A DNA stretch of 64,000 bases from an uncultured Verrucomicrobia subdivision 3 bacterium (GTDB taxonomy: Bacteria > Verrucomicrobiota > Verrucomicrobiia > Limisphaerales > UBA11358). The position numbers were made by a program, and so were the translations under genes. The stretch covers positions 20,450 to 84,449 of the forward strand of contig CAIQWB010000029.1 in the NCBI GenBank assembly GCA_903875465.1, read 5' to 3'. Under the pieces are notes generated by a model, which saw nothing but the letters and a program-made list of their open reading frames with translations, searched no databases and was not told the origin of the DNA. This document shows, one piece after another, positions 37,307 through 45,884 of the stretch (position 1 is the stretch's first letter; each line of letters begins with the position of its first letter).

Positions 37307-39790
37307 ATGAAGCATCTAATGAGCACGGGTCATAAATTTTTAGTAACAGTTGGTTTGGGGTTTTTTGCGCCGGTCTTCGGGGCGTTCGCTGTCTCCAGCG
37401 AACTAGTTGCCTTGCATGGCCATGTTCCTGCTGCGGTGGCTCACTTAACAGCATCTGGCCGCCTCCCCGCCACCAATTCACTAAATCTTGCCATTGGTCT
37501 TCCATTGCGCAATCAAGCAGCCATGTCAGTCTTGATGCAACAAATCTATGATCCCACCAGTACGAATTATCATAAATTCCTGACTCCCCAGGAATTTACT
37601 GAACAATTCGGTCCGACAACCAATGATTACCAAGCCGTTCTTGATTTTGCCCGTACTAATGGTCTGACGGTAACCCATATCCATGGGAATCGCATGCTGG
37701 TAGATGTATCCGGTCCAGCTGCCAATGTGCAATCTTCGTTTCATTTGAACCTGAACGTTTATCATCATCCGACCGAATCAAGGGATTTTTACGCGCCGGA
37801 CTCTGAACCCACGGTAAGTACGAATTTGGCGGTATTGCATGTTCAGGGTTTGAACAACTATTTGTTGCCGCATCCCCTTTTGAAAAAGGTGGCAGCCACA
37901 GCCAAACCTGCGAACGGTTCCGCTCCGTTCGGTGGTTACATGGGGAATGATTTCCGGAAGGCCTATATTCCTGGATCCAATTTAAACGGGGCAAATCAGA
38001 TTGTAGGGTTGTTGCAATTTGACGGCTATTTGCCCAGCGACATAGCCACCTATGAAAACTTGGCTGGTTTGACCAATGTTCCACTACAAAATGTACTTTT
38101 GGATGGTTTTAACGGTCAAGCCGGGGGAAACAATGATGAGGTTTGTTTGGACATTGAAACAGCGATTTCAATGGCTCCGGCTCTCGCCAAAGTAGTAGTT
38201 TTTGAAGCAGGCCCATTTGGCAACCCGGATGATATCTTGAACAGCATGGCCTCCAGTAATTCAATTAAACAGTTTAGCGCCTCTTGGGCTTATGCCACGG
38301 ATGCCACCTCTGACCAAATTTATCAAGAATTGGCCTTGCAAGGACAGACCTTTCTGAACGCTTCTGGTGACGGTGATGCCTGGTTGGGTGGTATTCCTTT
38401 CGGTGCTTGCGAGAACCCCTACTTGACTTTGGTCGGTGGTACAACTCTCACCATGAATGGTGCGGCTATTTCATATTCCTCCGAGCAGGCCTGGAATTGG
38501 GGATTGAGTGGTCCCAACGCATTCAATCCGGATGGATACTGGGGTACCAGTGGTGGTATCAGCACTGATGTTGCTATTCCCAGTTGGCAAACTGGAATAA
38601 GCATGGCCAATAACCATGGATCAACCACCTTTCGCAATTCACCCGACGTGGCGCTTACCGCTGATAATGTTTTTGTCGTATCCAGTGGCGGAAGTCAGTC
38701 GTTAGTTGGTGGTACCAGCTGCGCTAGTCCCTTGTGGGCTGGGTTTATGGCTCTGATCAATCAGCAAGCCGCAGCTCAAGGTCGTAGCTCGGTTGGCTTT
38801 CTTGCTCCGCAGGTTTACGCCATTGCCAAAAGCACCAATTACGCCGCTTGTTTTCATGATATTATCTTGGGTGATAATACATGGGACCAGAGCCCAACCA
38901 ACTTTTTTGCGGTTCCCGGATATGATTTGTGCACCGGCCTCGGAACTCCTAATGGGACAAATTTAGTGAACACTTTGGTTGCTGGGTTAACCATTGTAAA
39001 CAGTAATACCGTAACCATTGTAAGCGCGCCCCCAACTCCCTATGGAACAACCCTGGCAAATTTAAATGGTGGTTCCCCCAACGGTGTTTGGTATCTGTTT
39101 GTTCAGGATGAAAACCAATATAATACCGGAATGATTTCTAACGGCTGGTCGATCACGCTTACCATGGGCAGCCCGCTTGGTCCGGTGGCCGACCCCGGAT
39201 TGGGATTGACGGCCTCCACTGGCACCGCAGGCCCTGGTGGCACCGTTGTTTATTACCTCAATGTGACTAATTATGGAGGTTTTTCCACGGCAAGTAATGT
39301 GGTGGTTCAGGATTCTCTTCCTATTGGATCCACGTACGTCTCCACCTCGACTTCCCGCGGTTCCAACTCAATCACTGGTGATTTGCTTAGTGGGTATCAT
39401 GTGAAATGGAATTTGGGCAATCTCGTCACTAATGATGGCGCCAATCTCGCGATTACCATCAAAGCCCCCACTTCGCTTGGAACCGTACAGAATTACGCCT
39501 TTCTTACGTCTGATACTCCAGACGTGAATTCGGATGACAATATTGCCACCCTGCCTCTGGTAGTGGGTAACATTACTGTACCGACATTGGGTGCTAGTTT
39601 CAATAATGCCAACGGACAGTTTGTTCTCAGCGTCGGTGGCACTGGGGCGGTAATCATTCAGGCAACCACCAATTTGGCCAACTCATCTAGTTGGATTTCG
39701 GTTTCCACCAATACTGCACCTTTCTCATTCACTAATTTCAATACGAAAAGCCCACGCAATCTTTTCTACCGTGTTGTCACGGCACCTTGA
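37307..39790 (+). CDS. Sedolisin (S53) serine protease carrying a foreign half P-domain
   Basis: An 827-residue exported protein from ATG 37307 ('MKHLMSTGHKFLVTVGLGFF' as signal); a GTG at 37220 is less likely. Residues about 30-200 are a pro-kumamolisin propeptide ('DPTSTNYHKFLTPQEFTEQF'). The peptidase follows with 'EVCLDIETAISMAP' (catalytic Glu and Asp), 'NASGDGDAWLGG' (oxyanion Asp) and 'GGTSCASPLWAGF' (nucleophile Ser), ending near 'GYDLCTGLGTPNG'. From about residue 573 the sequence is the C-terminal half of a P-type domain ('PNGVWYLFVQDENQYNTGMI'), then a DUF11-like domain and the 'NSSSWISVST...FYRVV' C-module. It appears to be a protease inserted into, and now fused to, the tail of the preceding giant gene. 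Confidence 0.88.
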   Translation: MKHLMSTGHKFLVTVGLGFFAPVFGAFAVSSELVALHGHVPAAVAHLTASGRLPATNSLNLAIGLPLRNQAAMSVLMQQIYDPTSTNYHKFLTPQEFTEQFGPTTNDYQAVLDFARTNGLTVTHIHGNRMLVDVSGPAANVQSSFHLNLNVYHHPTESRDFYAPDSEPTVSTNLAVLHVQGLNNYLLPHPLLKKVAATAKPANGSAPFGGYMGNDFRKAYIPGSNLNGANQIVGLLQFDGYLPSDIATYENLAGLTNVPLQNVLLDGFNGQAGGNNDEVCLDIETAISMAPALAKVVVFEAGPFGNPDDILNSMASSNSIKQFSASWAYATDATSDQIYQELALQGQTFLNASGDGDAWLGGIPFGACENPYLTLVGGTTLTMNGAAISYSSEQAWNWGLSGPNAFNPDGYWGTSGGISTDVAIPSWQTGISMANNHGSTTFRNSPDVALTADNVFVVSSGGSQSLVGGTSCASPLWAGFMALINQQAAAQGRSSVGFLAPQVYAIAKSTNYAACFHDIILGDNTWDQSPTNFFAVPGYDLCTGLGTPNGTNLVNTLVAGLTIVNSNTVTIVSAPPTPYGTTLANLNGGSPNGVWYLFVQDENQYNTGMISNGWSITLTMGSPLGPVADPGLGLTASTGTAGPGGTVVYYLNVTNYGGFSTASNVVVQDSLPIGSTYVSTSTSRGSNSITGDLLSGYHVKWNLGNLVTNDGANLAITIKAPTSLGTVQNYAFLTSDTPDVNSDDNIATLPLVVGNITVPTLGASFNNANGQFVLSVGGTGAVIIQATTNLANSSSWISVSTNTAPFSFTNFNTKSPRNLFYRVVTAP

Positions 39791-39805
39791 TTTTAGGTGG
39801 GGGCG

Positions 39806-40390
39806 ATGAAAGTGTTGGGTCTTACCGGCGGTGTTGGCATGGGTAAGACGACTGCCGCTCAGATGTTTATGGCGGCGGGCATTAAAGTCCTAGACACTGA
39901 TGTATTAGCCCGCCAACTGGTTGAACCGGGGCAGCCTGCCTTAGCTGAAATTATTGCCTGCTTCGGCTCAGCTTTTATTGATTCTCTAGGCCACTTGCGG
40001 CGTTTAGATTTGGCACGAATTGTCTTTGCTGATTCCGGCAGACGAATTCAGCTTGAGCAAATTTTGCACCCGCGCATCCGCACTGCCTGGCAGCAGCAAG
40101 TTTTCGATTGGCGCACCTCCGGAGAGCTCTTGGGGGTAGTGGTCATTCCCTTGCTGTTTGAAACGCAAGTTGAAAGCCATTTTGATCGCATCCTCTGTGC
40201 GGCTTGCTTGCCGGACAGTCAACAGACGCGCCTCGCCGCACGTGGCTGGACCGCTGAACAAGCCAGCCAGCGCATTGCTGCGCAACTCCCCATCGAACAG
40301 AAAATTACCCGTTCCCATCACGTCATCTGGACGGAAGGCTGCCTTGCCAGCACCTCCCGCCAGATCGAACGCATCCTTGGTGGTTTGTGA
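39806..40390 (+). CDS. coaE: Dephospho-CoA kinase
   Basis: A 194-residue P-loop kinase that phosphorylates dephospho-CoA, the last step of coenzyme A synthesis. Motifs: 'LTGGVGMGKTTAAQMF' (Walker A), 'VLDTDVLARQLVEPG' (acceptor-side Asp), 'LEQILHPRIR' (the conserved HP) and 'VVVIPLLFETQVESHFDRI' (the PLLFE block). The ATG at 39806 is preceded by AGGTGG; a GTG at 39797 is the alternative. It follows the sedolisin gene by 15 bases and may be the last gene of the long plus-strand run. Confidence 0.95.
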   Translation: MKVLGLTGGVGMGKTTAAQMFMAAGIKVLDTDVLARQLVEPGQPALAEIIACFGSAFIDSLGHLRRLDLARIVFADSGRRIQLEQILHPRIRTAWQQQVFDWRTSGELLGVVVIPLLFETQVESHFDRILCAACLPDSQQTRLAARGWTAEQASQRIAAQLPIEQKITRSHHVIWTEGCLASTSRQIERILGGL

Positions 40391-40503
40391 AAATTGTTTG
40401 CCTCGGCGGAGCTGACTTACCCGCTTTCAACAGACGCCAGCAAATGATGATTTTTGCAAGAACAGTTTCCTTTGCCTTTTGAATGGGGTAATCTTTTTTC
40501 AGC

Positions 40504-42699
40504 ATGATTCTCAAGCCAGACGAGTTGCGCAGCCTTGTTGAACTGAAGCATCAGTCACCTCACACATTGCTCGGCATGCACCGGTTGGCCGACGGCTCCG
40601 GTCTCGTGGTTCGCGGCATGTTCCCTGATGCCGCCAGTGTGGAAGTGCTCCCCACTCACGAAAAGGACAAACCCCACTTTAAGCTGCTGCGCATCCATCC
40701 TTGTGGTTTGTTTGAAGGTGTCACGCAAGAAGCTAGCGAGGTGTACGCCTATGATTTTTGCGTTACCAATCAACACGGACAGACCCGGCAAGGCCGCGAT
40801 CCCTTCTCTTTTTTGCCCACCCTCGGTGAGTCTGATTTATTTCTTTTTGGCAAGGGGGATGAGCGGCGGATTTACGACAAGCTTGGGGCGAAGCTCCGCG
40901 TTATTGATGGTGTGCACGGGACCAGTTTTGCCGTATGGGCGCCCAATGCCCGGCGAATCAGTGTGGTGGGGGATTTTAACCAATGGGATGGTCGGGTGCA
41001 TCCCATGCGCCTGCTGGGGGCATCTGGTGTCTGGGAAATTTTTATCCCCGGGGTTGGCGAAGGTGCCCATTACAAATTTGAACTGTGTGATGCCCATGAT
41101 GCCATCCGGTTAAAAACTGACCCTTACGGCAGTTTCTTTGAGATCGCCCCAAAAAATGCCGCCATTGTTTGGGAAACTCAAAAGTTCGCCTGGAGCGACC
41201 AGGCCTGGTTACAGCGCCGCCGGAATTACGATCCGCTCCGCACGCCCATGAGTGCCTACGAGGTTCATTTGGGTTCCTGGCAAAAAAAATCCGCTTCCGA
41301 ATCGTGGAGCTACCGTGATCTCGCCGCTCCCCTCGTAGCCTACCTGCAGCGACTGGGTTTTACCCATGTGGAATTCATGCCCGTGGCCGAGCACGCCTAT
41401 TATCCTTCCTGGGGCTATCAAGTCACCGGCTTTTATGCTCCGACGAGCCGCTATGGCACCCCGGACGATTTTCAATATCTGGTCAATGCCCTGCATGAAG
41501 CGGGTATCGGTGTGATTATTGACTGGGTGCCCGCCCATTTCCCGCGTGATGACTGGGCGCTGGCCCGTTTTGATGGGACCGCCCTTTACGAACATGAAGA
41601 TCCCCGCAAAGGCTCGCATCAGGACTGGGGTACATTGATTTTCAATTTTGGCCGGAACGAAGTTTCCAATTTCCTAGTAGCCAACGCCCTCTATTGGTGC
41701 GAACGTTTTCACATTGACGGTTTGCGCGTGGATGCCGTGGCTTCCATGTTGTACCTGGACTATTCCCGCAAAGAAGGGGAGTGGATTCCCAATCAATATG
41801 GCAGCCGGGAAAATTTGGAGGCGATTGAGTTCCTTAAAAAATTCAACTATCTCACCCATACTGAGCACCCCGGCGTTGTGACCATTGCCGAGGAATCCAC
41901 AGCCTGGCCTCTGGTTACTCGTCCGCCGGAAGCCGGCGGCCTGGGCTTTTCCCTGAAGTGGAACATGGGCTGGATGCATGACACGCTGGGTTATTTTAAA
42001 CGCGAACCCATTCACCGCAAATTCCACCAGCATGAGCTCACCTTTGCCATGCTCTATCATCACAACGAGAATTTTGTTCTTCCCCTCTCGCACGATGAAG
42101 TTGTCCACGGCAAGGCATCCCTCTTGGGGCGCATGCCAGGCGATGAGTGGCAGCAATTCGCCAACCTCCGCACCCTGCTGGGATACCAATGGCTATTCCC
42201 CGGCAAAAAGCTCCTCTTCATGGGCGGGGAAATCGGCCAGCGTGCCGAATGGAATGAAAATGGGCAATTGGACTGGGCAGCCCTCCAGACCGGCCCATTC
42301 CATGTGGGCCTGCAGACCTTTGTCGCCGATTTAAACCGGCTCTACGTCGCCTCCGCTGCACTCTGGCAGGCGGATTATGATCATGCCGGCTTCTTCTGGA
42401 TTAATTGCAATGACCGCGAAAACAGTGTCCTGTCCTTTATCCGCCAGACTGCTGATGGTTCGCGGAAAATTGCCGTGATTTTGAACCTCACCCCTGTGCC
42501 GCGCGAACATTATCGGATGGGTCTCCCCATCGGTGGCCAATGGCGCGAAGTATTGAATAGCGATGTCACGATTTACGGTGGTAGCAACAAAGGCAACCTG
42601 GGGGGCGTGACGGCTCAGCCAATTCCCCTGCACAACCAGTCCCACTCCGCCGAATTTCTCCTCCCGCCCTTGAGCGTAATTGCTTTCGAGGCAGAATAA
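40504..42699 (+). CDS. glgB: 1,4-alpha-glucan branching enzyme
   Basis: A 731-residue GH13 enzyme that introduces alpha-1,6 branches into glycogen. There are two N-terminal beta domains (the second, CBM48, at about 130-225, 'FAVWAPNARRISVVGDFNQW'). The catalytic barrel has 'VIIDWVPAHFPRDDW', 'DGLRVDAVASMLYLDYSR' (nucleophile Asp), 'TIAEESTAWP' (acid Glu) and 'LSHDEVVHGK' (transition-state Asp). Length and domain order match full-length GlgB. No other glycogen gene is nearby. Its stop codon directly abuts the stop codon of the convergent hscB gene with no base between. Confidence 0.96.
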   Translation: MILKPDELRSLVELKHQSPHTLLGMHRLADGSGLVVRGMFPDAASVEVLPTHEKDKPHFKLLRIHPCGLFEGVTQEASEVYAYDFCVTNQHGQTRQGRDPFSFLPTLGESDLFLFGKGDERRIYDKLGAKLRVIDGVHGTSFAVWAPNARRISVVGDFNQWDGRVHPMRLLGASGVWEIFIPGVGEGAHYKFELCDAHDAIRLKTDPYGSFFEIAPKNAAIVWETQKFAWSDQAWLQRRRNYDPLRTPMSAYEVHLGSWQKKSASESWSYRDLAAPLVAYLQRLGFTHVEFMPVAEHAYYPSWGYQVTGFYAPTSRYGTPDDFQYLVNALHEAGIGVIIDWVPAHFPRDDWALARFDGTALYEHEDPRKGSHQDWGTLIFNFGRNEVSNFLVANALYWCERFHIDGLRVDAVASMLYLDYSRKEGEWIPNQYGSRENLEAIEFLKKFNYLTHTEHPGVVTIAEESTAWPLVTRPPEAGGLGFSLKWNMGWMHDTLGYFKREPIHRKFHQHELTFAMLYHHNENFVLPLSHDEVVHGKASLLGRMPGDEWQQFANLRTLLGYQWLFPGKKLLFMGGEIGQRAEWNENGQLDWAALQTGPFHVGLQTFVADLNRLYVASAALWQADYDHAGFFWINCNDRENSVLSFIRQTADGSRKIAVILNLTPVPREHYRMGLPIGGQWREVLNSDVTIYGGSNKGNLGGVTAQPIPLHNQSHSAEFLLPPLSVIAFEAE

Positions 42700-43311
42700 T
42701 CAAAACGACAACCGTGCTACCCGTTCTGACAACTGGTTTTGCCAGCGGTTGAAGTAGCCGTAGAAGCGGTAGAGTTCTTCGAGACGGGCCAGGCTGGCGA
42801 CTTTCGTATCTGGCGATTGGCTGGTGGTCTGCCAAGCGGCGTCCAGCATTTTGAGCCGGTCATCCAGTTCACCGCGCATATTATTGAGTTTCTGCTGCCA
42901 GACCTGAATTCGCTCGATCCAGTCCTGCGCGCGCTCGAACCATTGAATTTTGAGCAGCGGGGACGTGACCTGCTCCCGTTCCAGCAGGAAGGTGTCTGCC
43001 TCCTGGCAAATCGCGGCGATGTCCACAAACCAGTCCGCCAACGCTGTGGGGATGCTCTGAATCTCCGCCGGTCGGCTGCCCCGCTCCAATTCCAGCAAAT
43101 GCAGCAGGCGCGTTTTAGGATCAGTGAGGCACTGGCAGGCGGCGTTCAGCTCGGCGTAATGCCGGTTCGCCGCGGTCTTTTCGGCGTCACTGGCTTGGTG
43201 GACCCGGTCAGGGTGAACGTCGGCGGCGCGGGCGAGAAATTGTTGCCGGAGCCGGTCGGTGTCTAGACCGGGGCGGCGGGGTTCATTCAGCAGGGCAAAA
43301 TAGTCCGTCAC
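42700..43311 (-). CDS. hscB: HscB-type J-domain co-chaperone for Fe-S cluster transfer
   Basis: A 203-residue protein. The N-terminal J-domain has its HPD motif at 33-35 ('ADVHPDRVHQASDAEK'), and the C-terminal half is the three-helix bundle that binds the scaffold IscU in HscB. The N-terminus 'TDYFALLNEPRRPGLD' is HscB-like ('DYFxLF'). It stimulates the HscA ATPase to release Fe-S clusters. It overlaps the upstream iscA-like gene by four bases. No IscU, IscS or HscA gene lies in the window. Confidence 0.88.
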   Translation of the reverse strand: MTDYFALLNEPRRPGLDTDRLRQQFLARAADVHPDRVHQASDAEKTAANRHYAELNAACQCLTDPKTRLLHLLELERGSRPAEIQSIPTALADWFVDIAAICQEADTFLLEREQVTSPLLKIQWFERAQDWIERIQVWQQKLNNMRGELDDRLKMLDAAWQTTSQSPDTKVASLARLEELYRFYGYFNRWQNQLSERVARLSF

Positions 43312-43691
43312 GCCGTGAAACTTTCACCGCAAGAACAGCTCGTGGCGGCGTTGGGGTTCTTCACCTTGAAACCACCGTCCAGCGCGTTGACATAATCCAG
43401 TTCGCTGCCGGTGACGTACAGGGCACTTTTGGGATCCACCACCACGCGGACGCCGGCGCTTTCCACCAGAATGTCGCGGCTGGCGGGGCCATCCTGCAAA
43501 TCCATTTTATATTGCAAACCTGAGCAACCACCGCCCACCACGGCCACGCGCAGGACGCCATTGGGGCGTCCCTGTTTGCTGAGCAGGGTGGAGACTTTCA
43601 ACGCCGCGTTGGTGGTAAGCTTGACCAACCGCTCGTCCCCCTGGCGAAAACTCGGGGCGGCGGTGGTTTTTATGGCGGTGCTGGCAATCAT
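43308..43691 (-). CDS. A-type iron-sulfur carrier (IscA/ErpA family)
   Basis: A 127-residue protein with the three conserved cysteines of A-type carriers: one in 'GGGCSGLQYKM' and two in 'SCSCGESF' near the C-terminus. The first 20 residues are a non-conserved extension. A-type proteins carry Fe-S clusters or iron to target enzymes. Paired with hscB by an ATGA overlap, which supports a shared Fe-S assembly role. IscA, ErpA and SufA cannot be told apart by eye. Confidence 0.9.
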   Translation of the reverse strand: MIASTAIKTTAAPSFRQGDERLVKLTTNAALKVSTLLSKQGRPNGVLRVAVVGGGCSGLQYKMDLQDGPASRDILVESAGVRVVVDPKSALYVTGSELDYVNALDGGFKVKNPNAATSCSCGESFTA

Positions 43692-43825
43692 ACGACATCA
43701 GGAGGTTAATGCCAGAAACCGGTGTCGTCAATGCGGAGGGTGGGAAACATCCAAGCACCAAGCTCCACATTAAGCGAAATTCCAAAGCCCAATATCCAAC
43801 CTTTATTTGACCTGGCTGCTCGCCT

Positions 43826-44590
43826 ATGCTGCGCGCCGTGAAACTGATTTCCTGGAACGTCAATGGCCTGCGCGCCGTGTTGAAGAAGAATTTTCTTGAA
43901 TTCCTGGCCACTGAAAAGCCGGATATTCTCTGTCTGCAAGAGACCAAATGCATGTCCGAGCAGGTGGAGGCGGTGTGGCCGGCCAGCTATTCCGTTTTTT
44001 GGAATTCGGCAGTTAAGAAGGGGTATTCCGGCACGGCTATTTTCACCAAACAACTGCCCCTCGACGTGGTGCCGCACATTGGCATCGCGGAACATGATAA
44101 TGAAGGCCGTGTGCTGACGGCGGAATACGCTGATTTTTACCTGGTAAACGTCTATGTTCCCAATTCCCAAAGGGAACTCACCCGGCTGCCATACCGCCAG
44201 CAATGGGACCGTGATTTTCTCGCTTACCTCAAAAAATTGGAGCAAAAAAAGCCTGTGATCTGGTGCGGCGACCTGAATGTGGCGCACACGGAAATCGACC
44301 TGGCCAATCCCAAATCCAACATGAAAAATCACGGATTCACCCCCGAGGAACGCGCGGGCTTCAGTGCCTGCGTGGCGGCGGGTTTTGTAGACACTTTCCG
44401 TGAATTCGAGCAGGGCGGGGGCCATTTTACCTGGTGGAGCCCCATGGCTGGCGCCCGGGCGCGGAATGTGGGCTGGCGCATTGACTACTTCCTCATCTCC
44501 CAGGCCCTGCGCCCCCGCCTCAAACGCGCCTATATTCTGCCCAAGGTGATGGGCAGCGATCATTGTCCGGTTGTAATTGAGATCACCTGA
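43826..44590 (+). CDS. xth: Exodeoxyribonuclease III (AP endonuclease)
   Basis: A 254-residue EEP-superfamily DNA repair enzyme. Motifs: 'LISWNVNGLRA', 'DILCLQETKC' (metal Glu), 'LVNVYVPNS' (Tyr), 'WCGDLNVAHTEIDL' (Asp, Asn), 'WRIDYFLIS' (Asp) and 'MGSDHCPVVIEI' (catalytic Asp-His). It cleaves DNA at abasic sites and trims 3' ends. Monocistronic, divergent from the iscA-hscB pair. Confidence 0.95.
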   Translation: MLRAVKLISWNVNGLRAVLKKNFLEFLATEKPDILCLQETKCMSEQVEAVWPASYSVFWNSAVKKGYSGTAIFTKQLPLDVVPHIGIAEHDNEGRVLTAEYADFYLVNVYVPNSQRELTRLPYRQQWDRDFLAYLKKLEQKKPVIWCGDLNVAHTEIDLANPKSNMKNHGFTPEERAGFSACVAAGFVDTFREFEQGGGHFTWWSPMAGARARNVGWRIDYFLISQALRPRLKRAYILPKVMGSDHCPVVIEIT

Positions 44591-44642
44591 CCTATATTCA
44601 ACATTTCCAAGCGTTCTGAATCACTTTATCCTCGTGTTTTAA

Positions 44643-45239
44643 ATGCCAATTGACCTTTCAAACCTCGTTTATGAATTCAAATCCATTGTGGAATCCTTGG
44701 ATTTAACGGAGTTTTTCCCAATTTTACAACCTCTGGAAGTCGAGCTCGGCTGCGGCGACGCTTCTTTCCTGGCTGAATATGCCCGCCGCCATCCGGAAGT
44801 TAATTTTCTCGGGGTGGAACGACTGCTGGGGCGGATCAAAAAATTAGATCGCAAGGGCCGGTTGGCCGGGCTGACCAACCTGCGCGGCGTGCGTATTGAG
44901 TCCGCTTATTTTCTGCAATATTTGCTCCCGGCCCAGTGCGCCACGGCGGTGCACATCTACTTTCCTGATCCCTGGCCGAAGAAGAAGCACCACCGGCATC
45001 GTTTGATCAATACGGATTTTCCTGCGCTGGCTCGAAGGGTGTTGTTGCCGGGGGGAGTGGTTTATTTGCGGACCGATGACCAGGATTATTTTACGCAGAT
45101 GACCGAGGTTTTTGGCGCGGCCCGGGATTTTACTGGAGTTCCGACTCCCGGGGAGCTAGCCGAGGTGTTGACCGATTTTGAACGTGGGTTTCACGCCCAA
45201 GGCATTCCCACGCTGGCCGCGGCTTATCGCAGCCTTTAA
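44643..45239 (+). CDS. trmB: tRNA (guanine-N7-)-methyltransferase
   Basis: A 198-residue class I methyltransferase that makes m7G46 in tRNA. SAM-binding motif 'VELGCGDASFLAEYARRHP', then 'NFLGVERLLGRIKK', and the family-specific 'HIYFPDPWPKKKHHRHRLI' with the catalytic Asp. C-terminal 'FERGFHAQGIPTLAAAYRS' completes the fold. It ends 14 bases from the convergent holin-like gene. Confidence 0.95.
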   Translation: MPIDLSNLVYEFKSIVESLDLTEFFPILQPLEVELGCGDASFLAEYARRHPEVNFLGVERLLGRIKKLDRKGRLAGLTNLRGVRIESAYFLQYLLPAQCATAVHIYFPDPWPKKKHHRHRLINTDFPALARRVLLPGGVVYLRTDDQDYFTQMTEVFGAARDFTGVPTPGELAEVLTDFERGFHAQGIPTLAAAYRSL

Positions 45240-45253
45240 CTGAAAGATGGGCG

Positions 45254-45712
45254 TTAAACGTCTATGACCGGACCATCACCGGGACCGGATTTTCCGGGCG
45301 GCGGTGGGGGCGGCCGGCGCTGAACGGCAACTTTGGTGCCGCCCGTCATTATATTCAGTGCCACGGAAACAATGCCAATGACAATCGCCGCGAGGAAGGC
45401 CGCCCAAAAATTTTCCACATGGAAATAACCAGGCGGCAAGAGCCACGAGACGAGTCGAAGTAGCAAGGCATTGATTACCAACGTGAACAGACCCAGAGTG
45501 AAAATCAACAAGGGCAGCGCCAGTAGCATCAAAATGGGTCGGATAAACGCATTAAGAATGCCCAACGCGAGCGCGGTCATGATGGGGGCGGAGTAGGGAC
45601 TCGCAGTGCTGATACTGATACCGGGCACAATCTTGACGGCCAGCAGCACCGCGAGGGTGTTGATGGCCCAGCTTTTGAGAAAGCGCAGTGTGCGTTGCGT
45701 GTCACTATTCAT
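45254..45712 (-). CDS. Phage-holin-4-2 family small membrane protein
   Basis: A 152-residue integral membrane protein with four hydrophobic helices (about 15-33, 41-60, 63-90, 104-126), including 'LGILNAFIRPILMLLALPLL' and 'LGLFTLVINALLLRLVSWLL', the signature of the PF04020 family. The Pro-rich tail (PPPPPPGKSGPGDG) is cytoplasmic or disordered. Despite the family name, these are widespread chromosomal proteins of unknown function, and no phage genes are near. Confidence 0.85.
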   Translation of the reverse strand: MNSDTQRTLRFLKSWAINTLAVLLAVKIVPGISISTASPYSAPIMTALALGILNAFIRPILMLLALPLLIFTLGLFTLVINALLLRLVSWLLPPGYFHVENFWAAFLAAIVIGIVSVALNIMTGGTKVAVQRRPPPPPPGKSGPGDGPVIDV

Positions 45713-45884
45713 TTCGATCCCGAATACAGGCGGTTAGCATGGCCCAGCCAGCCTTAAATAACAAGGTGTGATTTTTGGTGCCAGCCAATCGGCCGCAGTT
45801 TGGCAGCCCTAATGATTGAAACTTTGACTGGCCATTCGGTTCCGGACAGCTTAGAAATGGCTTGGTTACAAAGATACCTCCCAT

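Noticed and set aside
45254..45712. Holin-like gene as evidence of a prophage
   Set aside because: This family is common on chromosomes and there are no phage structural or lysis genes around it.
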